DNA of 64,000 nt from Paenibacillus sp. FSL R5-0623 (lineage in GTDB: Bacteria > Bacillota > Bacilli > Paenibacillales > Paenibacillaceae), in assembly GCF_037974265.1 (NCBI RefSeq), contig NZ_CP150233.1, positions 3,472,001 to 3,536,000 of the forward strand. The letters run 5' to 3'. Position 1 is the first letter of the stretch. Every line of letters begins with the position of its first letter. Below are positions 18,082 to 27,498 of the stretch, piece after piece. The position numbers were made by a program, and so were the translations under genes. The notes below the pieces were generated by a model, which did no database searches, was not told where the DNA came from, and saw only the letters and a list, made by a program, of their open reading frames with translations.

Positions 18082-18919
18082 CGGTACATCATTTATTGTG
18101 AGTATCGAGCGTTTCAAACCGAATTGCTTTCATTTGGAGCAGGGGGAAGGTTTATTCAAATCTCATTCACATGCTTATGATGAACTGACACTTATACTGG
18201 ATGGAGAAGGGTATTACAGTTCACCAGAACAGAATGTCAAAGTGATTGCGGGTGACCTCATTATGATCCCGCCAGGGCTTTATCACGGTTTTGTGTGTAC
18301 TGAGCCATGGCAGGGCATTTCTGTGCATTATTATCATGATCACCTGCCGGTGCATTGTCGATATCTCTTCAATGGGCAGGATCAACAGAGGAATCGCATT
18401 CAACTTGCCCATCTCGATAAAGACAGTTTTCGCTGGGCAGATATCAGTTTATCCGAATTGGAGAAGGAGTGGCGGCCGGGCAACAAGCAGAGCACTGACT
18501 CCAGTCATTTGATACGTCTAGCGATGGAGACTACACTTCTACTGTTCCAGCGGAATTGCTCGCTAGAAGTTCCTCATATTGTTAACGACCCAACCGGTCA
18601 AGGCATAATTCAGGAAGTACTGAAAGAGATTCATTCAGCATATTACACTCCAATTACGGTCAGTGAGTTGGCGTCTCGATACTTTCTGTCCGCAAGCAAT
18701 CTGCGAAAGAAATTTACGGAAACCGTGGGTGTCTCCCCGAAGCAGTACATCATCAATCTTCGTCTAATGGAAGCAAAGCGGCTGTTACAGCACACCAACA
18801 AGGCTGTCGAGATGATATCTTCAGAAGTGGGATTTACCTCGTCTAGCAGGTTTTATGATTTCTTTGTTAAATCCGTTGGGCTTACTCCGCTGGAGTGGCG
18901 AATCCAAAACAAACATTAG
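18071..18919 (+). CDS. AraC-family regulator coupled to the ArsR-type gene
   Basis: The 282-residue protein has an N-terminal cupin (FKSHSHAYDELTLILDGEGYY, then IPPGLYHGFV) that normally binds a sugar, and a C-terminal double HTH (ITVSELASRYFLSASNLRKKF, SSEVGFTSSSRFYDFFVKSVG). The ATG at 18071 is favoured by AAGGA eight bases upstream; 18047 and 18062 are alternatives. The start lies 11 bases inside the preceding regulator's restored frame, so translation may be coupled. It probably regulates the GH43 and transporter genes that follow. Confidence 0.87.
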   Translation: MPNNGTSFIVSIERFKPNCFHLEQGEGLFKSHSHAYDELTLILDGEGYYSSPEQNVKVIAGDLIMIPPGLYHGFVCTEPWQGISVHYYHDHLPVHCRYLFNGQDQQRNRIQLAHLDKDSFRWADISLSELEKEWRPGNKQSTDSSHLIRLAMETTLLLFQRNCSLEVPHIVNDPTGQGIIQEVLKEIHSAYYTPITVSELASRYFLSASNLRKKFTETVGVSPKQYIINLRLMEAKRLLQHTNKAVEMISSEVGFTSSSRFYDFFVKSVGLTPLEWRIQNKH

Positions 18920-18932
18920 AGCTTCAACAAGC

Positions 18933-18957
18933 AAACCGTCTACGGACGGTTTTTTTC
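18933..18957 (+). terminator. Terminator after the AraC gene
   Basis: AAACCGTC, loop TACG, GACGGTTT and a T run. Confidence 0.88.
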
Positions 18958-18999
18958 GACCGACGAAACCGCTTGAAGGTTGTCTTTTTTGAATATAAA

Positions 19000-19046
19000 A
19001 TTAAAGCGTTTTCATAATTGTTTGTAATCAAAACCTGCCAGATAAT
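19000..19046 (+). promoter_or_regulatory. cre site and promoter for the cytosolic GH43
   Basis: ATTAAAGCGTTTTCA (19000-19014) matches the CcpA consensus at 14 of 15 positions. TTGTTT (19018-19023), 17 bases and GATAAT (19041-19046) form the promoter just downstream. The gene is therefore probably catabolite-repressed. Confidence 0.7.
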
Positions 19047-19080
19047 AGAAATTAGATCGATATGAAGGGAGAATGAAGAA

Positions 19081-20031
19081 ATGACAAACAAGACCATTTT
19101 CTATAACCCGGTGGCCTTGCAATCAGCTGACCCATGGGTATATAGACCGGATGGCTATTATTATTTTATGCGTACACGGTCCGATAAGCTTGAACTAATT
19201 CAATCATCCCGTTTATCGGAAATTGATGCGGGAACTCGTAAAATCGTCTGGACACCGGAGCCTGGAGGGCCTTACAGTCATCATTTGTGGGCACCGGAAA
19301 TTCATTTTTTGAATGAAAAATGGTACATATACTATACCGCTAATGATGGTGGAGGGGACGATTCAAGGCGGATTTGCGTGCTGGAAAATGAAAGTCCAAA
19401 TCCGATGGAGGGTGAATGGGTATGGAAGGGGGCTCTACATACTCCTGTTCCCGGTTTGGACGGTACTGTGCTGATGCTTGGGGGGCGACTCTTTTTTTTG
19501 TATGCTGGATATGGTCATTTTCCGGACTATGGATCAGCAATTTATATTATGAGGATGTCAGACCCACATTCCCTGACAGGTGAACATGTTTTGCTCACGG
19601 CGCCGACCTTTATCTGGGAGAAGCAGGGCGGAATGGCGATTAATGAAGGACCCGTTACGCTACACCGGAATGGACGCATTTTTCTAGTATACTCGGGGAG
19701 TACAACCTGGTCGGAAGATTACGCACTTGGCATGTTGACCATGAATGAACGGGATGATCCGATGCTAGCATCTTCGTGGACCAAGTCTGCAGAACCTGTT
19801 TTTCGGAAAAGTCTGGAGAATGGCGTATATGCCACAGGACACAACAGCTTTACTACGTCACCTGATGGTGAGGAGGACTGGATTGTATACCATGCGCTCC
19901 CGAATCCTGGTGCTGACACGGTCTTAAGGGCAACGCGAGTTCAAAAATTTGGTTGGAATCTGGACGGAACCCCTGACTTTGGTGTACCTTTCAGTGATAA
20001 TAAAGCGCTGCAGGTTCCATCCGGCGAGTGA
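19081..20031 (+). CDS. Cytosolic GH43 arabinofuranosidase-like enzyme
   Basis: The 316-residue protein is a single GH43 propeller without signal peptide. The catalytic triad is visible as Asp17 in SADPWV, Asp127 in GLDGTV and Glu189 in INEGPV, and the closing GHNSFTTSPDGEEDWIVYH block is typical. It resembles intracellular alpha-L-arabinofuranosidases that finish imported arabino-oligosaccharides. Its closest relative here is the secreted GH43 at 23478, so the pair appears to be an inside/outside duplication. GAAGGGAG precedes the ATG. Confidence 0.9.
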   Translation: MTNKTIFYNPVALQSADPWVYRPDGYYYFMRTRSDKLELIQSSRLSEIDAGTRKIVWTPEPGGPYSHHLWAPEIHFLNEKWYIYYTANDGGGDDSRRICVLENESPNPMEGEWVWKGALHTPVPGLDGTVLMLGGRLFFLYAGYGHFPDYGSAIYIMRMSDPHSLTGEHVLLTAPTFIWEKQGGMAINEGPVTLHRNGRIFLVYSGSTTWSEDYALGMLTMNERDDPMLASSWTKSAEPVFRKSLENGVYATGHNSFTTSPDGEEDWIVYHALPNPGADTVLRATRVQKFGWNLDGTPDFGVPFSDNKALQVPSGE

Positions 20032-20169
20032 AAAAGAAGACGGCGAGATGATGCACAGGTATGCCTATAGTTACAATAAATTTGTAATTAATAAAGTTCC
20101 AATTGCTCTTGAATAAAATAGATATTATTTAACCAGCGTGATCTGAATTATTTATTACAATAAAATAAA

Positions 20170-20207
20170 TTGTAAGCGTTAACTTACAGTTATTGTGTAA
20201 TTATACT
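20170..20207 (+). promoter_or_regulatory. cre site overlapping a promoter of a decayed transporter operon
   Basis: TTGTAAGCGTTAACT (20170-20184) matches cre at 14 of 15 positions. It covers a -35 TTAACT (20179-20184), which is 17 bases from TATACT (20202-20207). The regulatory unit is intact although the genes behind it are broken. Confidence 0.7.
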
Positions 20208-20251
20208 TTGATTAAAATATAGAAAATTACAAGTTAAGTAGGCGTCTTTTG

Positions 20252-20490
20252 GTGGTGTTTTGGACTGCAGCATGCAGCAACCAAAATGAAGCCGGAGAGG
20301 CCGGAACTCAGGAAAAGAGGTTTCAAAAGAGAGAAACAAGGTCACATTCATGGATATAAGCCAGAATATCCGTGGTAACAAAACTCCTACTCAAGCGCAG
20401 GCTGATGAGGTAAACCGTACGTTAAACGACACTTATTTGGGAGATCTGTACGATGAAACCATTCCAAACGATTATTCAGCGTATCCCTAA
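20252..20490 (+). pseudogene. Probable remnant of a sugar-binding lipoprotein
   Basis: One frame gives a lipobox-like TAACSNQNEAGEAG stretch and stops at 20359. Another frame beginning at 20350 continues for 46 codons to 20490. The position, between a cre promoter and permease fragments, fits a solute-binding lipoprotein gene whose middle is lost. The identification rests on the lipobox and context only. Confidence 0.4.
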
Positions 20491-20717
20491 TTGGCGGACT
20501 GATGGCATCCGGTTACGAGAAAATTATCCTTCTATATAATCCTCTAACCTATGATACCGCCGATGTCATTGCATCTTATGTGTATCGAAGAGGGTTAAGA
20601 GAAGCGAGTCTGAGCTATTCCACGGCTGTCGGACTGTTGAGCGCCATCATCAATTTCGCTTTACTCTGGGCAACGAATAGAATTGCCAAGCGTAACTCTG
20701 AGGTCAGCCTGTGGTAG
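20484..20717 (+). pseudogene. LplB-type permease, C-terminal fragment
   Basis: About 77 codons match the end of LplB-family ABC permeases: GYEKIILLYNPLTY, TADVIASYVYRRGL, SYSTAVGLLSAIINF and the terminal SLW. The upstream three quarters, including the EAA loop, are absent and the preceding sequence belongs to the lipoprotein remnant. It must be a deletion product. It is followed at 16 bases by a damaged LplC-type gene. Confidence 0.8.
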
Positions 20718-20733
20718 GAGGGAGTGAAGACAG

Positions 20734-21636
20734 ATGAAATATCGCAAAACGATGGGCAACCGAATGTTCGACATCTTCAATTATATGTTGCTGACCCCGC
20801 TGACGCTGGCCTGTCTGTACCCCATTCTGCATATTGTGTTTGCTTCTTTCAGCGATCCGGCCCGACTGGTGGCTCACAAAGGACTTCTGCTTAGACCATT
20901 GGGATTTACTTTGGATGGCTACAAGCTGATTTTTAAGGATAACAGCCTTTTGGTGGGGTATAGAAACACGTTGATTTATGTGGGACTGGGGTACTTTCGT
21001 TAATATGGTCATGACCATTATGGGAGCCTTTGTTCTGTCCAGACGTGATTTGTATTTTAAAAATGCGATCATGATTATCATCACAATTACGATGTTCTTC
21101 GGAGGTGGTCTGATCCCCTGGTTCTTATTGATGAAAGATATCGGTCTGTTCAATAATCTGTGGGCCATGATTTTGCCTACGGCGCTCAGTACCTGGAATA
21201 TTATCATTTTGCGAACCGGCTTTCAGGCAATCCCATTGGAATTGGAAGAGGCAGCAACGATTGATGGTGCGAGTCAGGCGCGGATATTGATGTATGTGAT
21301 CTTGCCGCTATCCAAAGCCACCCTGGCTGTCATTTTCCTGTACTATCTGGTTGGTAACTGGAACTCATGGTTTAACGCCATGGTTCTGCTGCAGGACAGG
21401 TACAAATTTCCGTGCAACTTCTGATGAAAGAGATCCTCGTCGCTAATGACTCAAGTGCCACAACCATGGGGAGTGCAGGCGGCGTCGTCATCGACAGTGC
21501 AGGCAGTGCAACGGCTTATCGGGAACTGGTCAAATACTGCACGATAGTCGTATCCACTATTCCGATCCTGATGGTCTATCCTTTCTTGCAAAAGTATTTT
21601 GTAAAAGGTGTCTATGTTGGTTCAATAAAAGGGTAA
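20734..21636 (+). pseudogene. LplC-type permease gene with two frameshifts
   Basis: The complete length of an LplC/YtcP-type sugar permease is present, but in three pieces. Frame one runs to about 20990 (NTLIYVGLG). Frame two carries the EAA loop EEAATIDGASQARILMYVILP and ends near 21413. Frame three resumes LMKEILVAND and ends YFVKGVYVGSIKG at 21636. At the second break a single T appears missing from CCGTTG. The reading is otherwise well conserved, so the damage is recent or is sequencing error. Confidence 0.85.
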
Positions 21637-21652
21637 AAGGAGCGATTTACCA

Positions 21653-23413
21653 ATGAAAGAACAGAGTCGCAGCATGTTAGTCATTCCTCGTCCGGAATAT
21701 CCCCGGCCTCAGTTTGTTCGAGAGGCTTGGGCCAATCTGAATGGTTCCTGGCAATTCGAAATCGATCATGGGAAAAGCGGGAAAGAGCGCGGGTATGAAC
21801 AGACCGGACATCCGTTCTCCGGAACAATCACCGTTCCGTTCTGTCCAGAGAGCAAGCTGTCTGACGTGCAATATACCGATTTTATGGCAGCCGTATGGTA
21901 TAAGCGGGAATTCACCATACCGGATATCTGGATGAATGGCCGCATTTTGCTTCATTTTGGTGCAGTTGATTATGAAGCCGAAGTCTGGGTGAACGGAACA
22001 TCTGTTGGCAAACATCGGGGAGGATACGCGCCATTTCATTTTGATATCACCTCCCATGTTTCATCAGGCACCAATATTGTAACGGTCTATGCGGAAGACG
22101 ACGTACGTTCGGGACGCCAGCCGAGAGGCAAACAAAGCGAAAGATTCCACTCGCATGGCTGTGATTACACCCGTACTACCGGTATCTGGCAAACGGTGTG
22201 GTTGGAAAGCGTGCCAGATGTATATCTTTCCGATATGAAAGTGGTGGCTGACCCGGATAATGCCTGTGCCCACCTCGAAGTGAAGATTTGTGGTAACGCT
22301 GCTGGAGCTGAACTATCTGCATCTTCCCGCTTCGAAGGGAGAGATGTTGGATCTACAACAGCTGTTATCCAAGGGCCTTCCGTGAAGCTTACTGTCCCAT
22401 TGTCAGAGATTCATTTATGGGAGCCGGGGCATGCCAAACTGTATGATCTGGAGCTCAAGATCCAAGGGAAGTCACGGGCAAGCGATACGGTAACATCGTA
22501 TTTCGGCTTACGGTCGGTAAGACTGGATGGCATGGCGTTTCGCATCAATGAGAAGTCCGTTTTTCAGCGGCTGGTGTTGGATCAGGGCTTTTATCCGGAA
22601 GGTATCTATACGGCACCGAGCGATGAGGATCTGCGCAAGGACATCGAAATCTCAATGGAGCTTGGCTTCAATGGGGCAAGATTACATGAAAAGATGTTTG
22701 AGCCACGTTTCCTGTACTGGGCTGACAAACTCGGCTATCTGGTATGGGGAGAACATGCTAACTGGGGACTGGATATCACAACAACCGAAAGCCTTGCGCG
22801 TTTTCTGCCGGAATGGGTGGAAGGAATGGAACGTGATTTTAATCATCCCTCACTGATCGGCTGGTGTCCTTTCAATGAAACGTGGGATCGCGGTGGAACC
22901 TGCCAGGATAACGATGTGCTGCGCATTGTCTATGAGATGACCAAACGTCTGGACCCGACACGTCCTGTCATCGATACCAGCGGTAACTTTCATGTCGTGA
23001 CAGATATCTTCGACTTGCATGATTATGATCAGAATCCCGAAACGTTCCGGGCCAGATATGAACCGATGAAAAATGGTGGAGAAGTGTTTAATACGTTTCC
23101 GGAGCGGCAGACGTATGGAGGGCAGCCTTATTTTATCAGTGAGTACGGTGGAATCTGGTGGAATCCGGATCAGCAGGATGAGAAGTCCTGGGGCTATGGC
23201 GACAGACCCCAATCGGAAGAGGCGTTCATTACCCGGTATGAGGGCTTAACCAACGTTCTGCTGGATCATCCCATGATGTTCGGTTTTTGTTACACCCAAT
23301 TATATGATGTGGAACAGGAAGTGAATGGACTATATACCTATGACAGACGTCCAAAGTTCAATCCGGAAACGATTCACCGAATCAATTCCCGAAAGGCTGC
23401 CATAGAAGATTGA
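21653..23413 (+). CDS. GH2 glycoside hydrolase, copy 1
   Basis: The 586-residue protein has the GH2 N-terminal sugar-binding jelly roll (about 15-190, RPQFVREAWANLNGSWQFE, VDYEAEVWVNG), an Ig-like domain (about 190-290) and a TIM barrel. The acid/base is Glu409 in PFNETWD and the nucleophile Glu497 in ISEYGG. There is no signal peptide, so it acts on imported oligosaccharides. AAAGGAGCG precedes the ATG 16 bases after the permease remnant. It has two paralogues at 29360 and 31176. Beta-galactosidase, beta-glucuronidase or arabinopyranosidase activity are all possible in this family. Confidence 0.9.
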   Translation: MKEQSRSMLVIPRPEYPRPQFVREAWANLNGSWQFEIDHGKSGKERGYEQTGHPFSGTITVPFCPESKLSDVQYTDFMAAVWYKREFTIPDIWMNGRILLHFGAVDYEAEVWVNGTSVGKHRGGYAPFHFDITSHVSSGTNIVTVYAEDDVRSGRQPRGKQSERFHSHGCDYTRTTGIWQTVWLESVPDVYLSDMKVVADPDNACAHLEVKICGNAAGAELSASSRFEGRDVGSTTAVIQGPSVKLTVPLSEIHLWEPGHAKLYDLELKIQGKSRASDTVTSYFGLRSVRLDGMAFRINEKSVFQRLVLDQGFYPEGIYTAPSDEDLRKDIEISMELGFNGARLHEKMFEPRFLYWADKLGYLVWGEHANWGLDITTTESLARFLPEWVEGMERDFNHPSLIGWCPFNETWDRGGTCQDNDVLRIVYEMTKRLDPTRPVIDTSGNFHVVTDIFDLHDYDQNPETFRARYEPMKNGGEVFNTFPERQTYGGQPYFISEYGGIWWNPDQQDEKSWGYGDRPQSEEAFITRYEGLTNVLLDHPMMFGFCYTQLYDVEQEVNGLYTYDRRPKFNPETIHRINSRKAAIED

Positions 23414-23477
23414 GCATATCACTTTGGTACGTACATGATTCATAATCCGATAGGGAGTGTGATTGGAGATGAAAATC

Positions 23478-24869
23478 ATGAATTACAGGAACAAATTGCT
23501 GTTGGCCTTATGTGCATTTCTCATTTTTCCCATGGGGCAGATATCACATGCTGCAACCACGCAGAATAACTTCTATAATGTCGTCATGCAGGACGGAGCA
23601 GATCCATGGGTGTATAAGCATACAGACGGATTCTATTATTTCACGAAAACGACGGGTGGCAACGTCACGATCTGGAAGTCTGCTCAATTAACAACCATTG
23701 ATGCAGCACCAATCACAGTGGTTAATACAGGCTGCTGCGGCATCTGGGCTCCTGAACTTCACTATATCAACGGCGCATGGTACATCTACTATGCCAAGGA
23801 TGACGGAGACAACGTCAATCATCGCATGTACGTTATGGAAAACACATCCGCCGATCCGACCCAGGGAACCTGGCAATATAAAGGTCAAATCAAGGACCCG
23901 ACAAACAAGTGGGCCATTGATGGTACGGTGTTGCAGTCCAACGGACAGCTTTACTTCATCTGGTCAGGATGGGAAGGAGACACGAATGTTCGGCAGAACC
24001 TGTACATTGCCCATATGAGCAATCCCTGGACCATCGATTCGAATCGTGTGGAAATTGCAAGACCAACCTACGCCTGGGAAACGAATCATTCCCCGAACGT
24101 GAACGAAGGTCCGCAAGTGATCGTTCGAAATGGGGTAATCAGCCTTGTGTACTCGGCAAGTGGCAGTTGGACCAATGACTACTGTCTTGGGCTTATTACC
24201 GCCAGCACCTCCAGCAATTTGCTGAGTCCAGCATCCTGGAGCAAGCGCAATCAGCCCATCTTCCAATCCGGAAACGGACTATATGGTCCGGGCCATCATT
24301 CCTTTACCAAGTCTCCTGATGGAACAGAGGACTGGATCATGTACCATACAGCAAAGGTCAATAATTCCGGTTGGAATCGGGAGATCCGGTTGCAAAAATT
24401 CACATGGAATGCCGATAATACTCCAAATTTGGGGACACCGGTGAATCCCAATGCTCCAATTGCCTTGCCTTCGGGAGAAAAGTCAGTGGTTCGATACGAA
24501 GGTGAAGAGGGTACGTTCGGCGGGATTGCATACGCTTCTCAAAGTCCTTCCGGTTCGGGAGGAATGAAAGCAGGACATATCGATACAGTCGACAGCTATG
24601 TAGAATTTAATGTGAATGCAGCTTCCGCTGGACAATATATTTTGCTGGCAAGAACGGCGAATGGTACGGCTGGTGGCAACTGGTCCAATCTGCTGCTGAG
24701 TGTGAATGGAGGCACAGCGAGTCCTTTTCATATCACCAACAAAGGGTGGGAGAACTGGGGACTGTCTACTGCCCGAGTGCAGCTGAATGCCGGTGTGAAC
24801 AAAATTCGCTTTTCCAAGGGCGAAGGTTATGGAGAACTGGACTTTTTTGATATCAAACCTGTGAACTAG
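23478..24869 (+). CDS. Secreted GH43 enzyme with C-terminal CBM6
   Basis: The 463-residue product has a signal peptide ending SHAA (about residue 25-26), a GH43 propeller with Asp42 (ADPWVY), Asp148 (AIDGTV) and Glu210 (NEGPQV), and a C-terminal carbohydrate-binding module resembling CBM6 (about 330-463, VRYEGEEGTFGG, ENWGLSTARVQLNAGVNKI). It probably releases arabinose units from arabinan or arabinogalactan outside the cell. The start is uncertain: ATG 23478 has GGAG nine bases upstream, while ATG 23469 and TTG 23463 are also possible. It lies 64 bases after the GH2 gene. Confidence 0.9.
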   Translation: MNYRNKLLLALCAFLIFPMGQISHAATTQNNFYNVVMQDGADPWVYKHTDGFYYFTKTTGGNVTIWKSAQLTTIDAAPITVVNTGCCGIWAPELHYINGAWYIYYAKDDGDNVNHRMYVMENTSADPTQGTWQYKGQIKDPTNKWAIDGTVLQSNGQLYFIWSGWEGDTNVRQNLYIAHMSNPWTIDSNRVEIARPTYAWETNHSPNVNEGPQVIVRNGVISLVYSASGSWTNDYCLGLITASTSSNLLSPASWSKRNQPIFQSGNGLYGPGHHSFTKSPDGTEDWIMYHTAKVNNSGWNREIRLQKFTWNADNTPNLGTPVNPNAPIALPSGEKSVVRYEGEEGTFGGIAYASQSPSGSGGMKAGHIDTVDSYVEFNVNAASAGQYILLARTANGTAGGNWSNLLLSVNGGTASPFHITNKGWENWGLSTARVQLNAGVNKIRFSKGEGYGELDFFDIKPVN

Positions 24870-24890
24870 ATGTTTATATAATACGATCAG

Positions 24891-24929
24891 AACCCTGTCA
24901 GGCCCTCGCGGACCTTGGCGGGGTTTTGT
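24891..24929 (+). terminator. Terminator after the secreted GH43
   Basis: AACCCTGTCAGG pairs with CCTTGGCGGGGTT (with wobble pairs), followed by TTTTG. Confidence 0.75.
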
Positions 24930-25008
24930 CGTTATGGAATGGATCCTTCCGAATTCGTGCATACAATAACTCTATTTAATACAAAATAAATAATTTAATA
25001 CAGTAATA

Positions 25009-25037
25009 TTGACTCTTTTGGGGCATACCAGTAAAAT
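25009..25037 (+). promoter_or_regulatory. Promoter of the second ArsR-type regulator
   Basis: TTGACT (25009-25014), 17 bases and TAAAAT (25032-25037) lie 37 bases before the ATG. Two TTTAATACA direct repeats (24975 and 24993) sit just upstream and may bind a regulator. Confidence 0.65.
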
Positions 25038-25074
25038 TATTGTAATATACTCATAAAATGAGGTGGGAATTGTA

Positions 25075-26016
25075 ATGCTTGAGCTTAGTTTTGATGATCC
25101 GGATAAGCTTGTGACAGTGACTCATGCCTTATCCACACGCTCCCGAGTTGATATTCTCCGCCTTCTGACTTCGAAGAATCTTAATATTGTAGAAATCGCT
25201 GAAGCTCTCAAACTTCCCGTGTCTACTGTAGCAAGCAACATCAAGGTACTGGAGGCAGCACGGTTAATTAATACAGAACTGCTGCCCGCCTCTCGCGGAG
25301 CTATGAAGGTATGCAGCCGCAATTATGATGATATTCATCTTGCGCTGAATACGGAGAAGGCCCTACCCAAAGGGGATGTACAGGTATATGAGGTAGATAT
25401 GCCTATTGGTCATTATAGTGATTGCGAAGTATCTCCTACTTGCGGCATGGCGAGTGCCGATGGGATGATTATAAGAGAAGACGAGCCTGCCAGCTTTTTT
25501 CACCCCAAACATATTGGTGCCCAAATTATGTGGTTCCGCAAGGGTTATGTAGAGTATTTAATGCCACTTGAGATCCCGACAGGGGCTCGGATTGAATCGC
25601 TTGAACTGTCCATGGAAATCTGTTCCGAAGCGCCCAATTACGATCACAACTGGCCTTCGGATATCTCCATTTGGATTAATGGGCTCGATATTGGGACCTG
25701 GACGTGTCCCGGAGATTTTGGGGATCGAAGAGGGAAGTTGAACCCAGCTTGGTGGCACGAATGGTCTACACAGTATGGATTGTTGAAGACATGGCGCGTG
25801 GACAGGGAAAAGACGACTCTGGATATGGAGAAGATCTCTCCTGTAACATTGAATCAACTTAATCTGCAAAACATCCATAAGTTGAGAGTGCGTGTGGGCA
25901 TTAAGCCAGATGCCGTTTATCAAGGCGGGGTAAACCTATTTGGGCGGCAATTTGGAGATTATGATCAGAACATTAAAATGACAGTGAATTATGCAATAAA
26001 TCCGGAAAAATCGTAA
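25075..26016 (+). CDS. ArsR-type regulator with conserved C-terminal domain, intact paralogue
   Basis: The 313-residue protein has an ArsR-like winged helix (STRSRVDILRLL, LPVSTVASNIKVLEAARLI) followed by an about 200-residue domain shared with the frameshifted gene at 17121. Conserved points are HYSDC-x5-CGMAS, DWPSDISIW-type strands (NWPSDISIWINGLDIG), GDRRGKLNPAWW and a final jelly-roll-like strand set. The family resembles what I recall as COG4189-type regulators. The C-terminal domain may bind a sugar; this is inference. GAGGTGGG lies seven bases before the ATG at 25075. It precedes the transporter operon it may control. Confidence 0.82.
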   Translation: MLELSFDDPDKLVTVTHALSTRSRVDILRLLTSKNLNIVEIAEALKLPVSTVASNIKVLEAARLINTELLPASRGAMKVCSRNYDDIHLALNTEKALPKGDVQVYEVDMPIGHYSDCEVSPTCGMASADGMIIREDEPASFFHPKHIGAQIMWFRKGYVEYLMPLEIPTGARIESLELSMEICSEAPNYDHNWPSDISIWINGLDIGTWTCPGDFGDRRGKLNPAWWHEWSTQYGLLKTWRVDREKTTLDMEKISPVTLNQLNLQNIHKLRVRVGIKPDAVYQGGVNLFGRQFGDYDQNIKMTVNYAINPEKS

Positions 26017-26065
26017 AAAAGAAGCTTTAGTTACATGATATCCGTAACTAAAGCTTCTTTTTTAC
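26013..26065 (+). terminator. Very strong terminator after the ArsR-type gene
   Basis: A perfect 22-bp stem (26013-26034 with 26044-26065, starting GTAAAAAAGAAGC) encloses nine bases and is A/T-flanked on both sides. Confidence 0.9.
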
Positions 26066-26087
26066 TTATTAGTTACATAATTATAAC

Positions 26088-26125
26088 TTGAAAGCGTTGA
26101 CATTAGTGAGATGAGCCAATATAAT
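26088..26125 (+). promoter_or_regulatory. Consensus promoter with cre over the -35
   Basis: TTGACA (26097-26102), 17 bases and TATAAT (26120-26125) form a perfect sigma-A promoter. TTGAAAGCGTTGACA (26088-26102) matches cre at 14 of 15 positions and covers the -35, so CcpA can exclude polymerase. It drives the binding protein and permease genes. Confidence 0.82.
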
Positions 26126-26205
26126 CTCTGTATAGATACAATAATATTGTAACAAATCAATAATACCGTTTGTATCTACAAAACAAGAACAAAGGGGATA
26201 TTCGC

Positions 26206-27498
26206 ATGAAAAGAAGAATGGGTCTGTTGGCACTCACATTACTTTTCTCACTATCGATGGTTCTAAGCGCATGTAGTGGAAGCGGGAACGGCACTGGAGA
26301 AGAAGACTCCGGTGATGGAAAAGTGACATTGTCTTTCTGGACGCTATTCGATGGTGGTGACGGTGCGAACATGCAGACGTTGGTTGACGAATTCAACAAA
26401 ACCCACCCGGACATTGAAGTGAAAAATACCAAGCTTGCTTGGGGCGAGTATTATACCAAACTTGTCACCGCGGTTGGAAACGGCAACGGACCGGACATTG
26501 GCATATCCCATTCCTCCAGGCTGCCCGATCTGATTGATCAGGGGGTAGTCACTGAACTCGATACACCCGCTACAGCTGCAGGTGTAGATTGGAATTCCTA
26601 CAATCAAAATCTTTTGAATGCGGTTACAGTAGACGATCAGCACTATGCAGTGCCCATTGATACACATGCATTTATCATGTTCTACAACAAAAAGTTACTT
26701 AAAGAAGCAGGTCTGCTCGGCGAAGATGGAAAACCGGTGTTGGAGCAATCGGCTGATGGTTTTGTAAGTTTCCTTAAGACACTAAAAGAAAAGTTGCCAG
26801 CTAAGGCTACTCCGTTTGCACTGTCTAATAACAATGATGATCCTTTCCGTCTATGGTGGTCGTTGTATACGCAACTGGGTGGCAATGATGTAGTATCGGA
26901 TGATCTGAAATCCGCGGCTATTGATAAAGAAAAAGGGATCCAGGCAGCCGATTACATCCAGAAGTTATATACCGAAGGTTATATCAAGAAAAATGATCCG
27001 GATTTCTATAAAAATTTCCAAAGTGGAACTGCCGCAATAATCATGACGGGTGTCTGGACAACAGGAACCTGGGAATCCACCAAAGATTTTGAATTTGGTG
27101 CTATGCCGATACCCAAATTTTACGATCAGGAAGCAACATGGGGAGACTCCCACACGATTGTTCTGCCTTTGACTCAGGATGAAGACGAAGCCAAACGTAA
27201 AGCGGCCATGATATTCGCCGATTGGGTTGCAGACAATGGCCAAATATGGGCAAAAGCTGGCCATATTCCTTCCAAACCATCCGTTCTAGAAAAACAGGAA
27301 TTTAAGGATATGCCTTATCGCAGCGATTACTCCGAGGTGGCAAGTGTCGTTAAATTCAGCAAACAATCAACCAAAACTGCCCAAATCCGTGAAGAAGTCG
27401 CCTTTAAATTTTTGAATGAAGTATGGGTCAACAAAATGACACCGGCTGATGCCATGAACAACATGGAGGCAGGCATTCAGAAAATACTGAGTGAATAG
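26206..27498 (+). CDS. Sugar ABC transporter substrate-binding lipoprotein (family 1)
   Basis: The 430-residue precursor has a lipoprotein signal with lipobox VLSACS, a glycine/acid-rich linker, and a family 1 extracellular binding fold (VTLSFWTLFDGGDGANMQ, FNKTHPDIEVK, AVPIDTHAFIMFYNKKLLKEAG, then MTGVWTTGTWE). It captures oligosaccharides at the membrane surface for the two permeases that follow. AAAGGGGAT precedes the ATG at 26206; the longer frame from 26170 lies in the leader. No ATPase gene is present, as is usual for Gram-positive sugar systems sharing an MsmX-type ATPase. Confidence 0.92.
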   Translation: MKRRMGLLALTLLFSLSMVLSACSGSGNGTGEEDSGDGKVTLSFWTLFDGGDGANMQTLVDEFNKTHPDIEVKNTKLAWGEYYTKLVTAVGNGNGPDIGISHSSRLPDLIDQGVVTELDTPATAAGVDWNSYNQNLLNAVTVDDQHYAVPIDTHAFIMFYNKKLLKEAGLLGEDGKPVLEQSADGFVSFLKTLKEKLPAKATPFALSNNNDDPFRLWWSLYTQLGGNDVVSDDLKSAAIDKEKGIQAADYIQKLYTEGYIKKNDPDFYKNFQSGTAAIIMTGVWTTGTWESTKDFEFGAMPIPKFYDQEATWGDSHTIVLPLTQDEDEAKRKAAMIFADWVADNGQIWAKAGHIPSKPSVLEKQEFKDMPYRSDYSEVASVVKFSKQSTKTAQIREEVAFKFLNEVWVNKMTPADAMNNMEAGIQKILSE

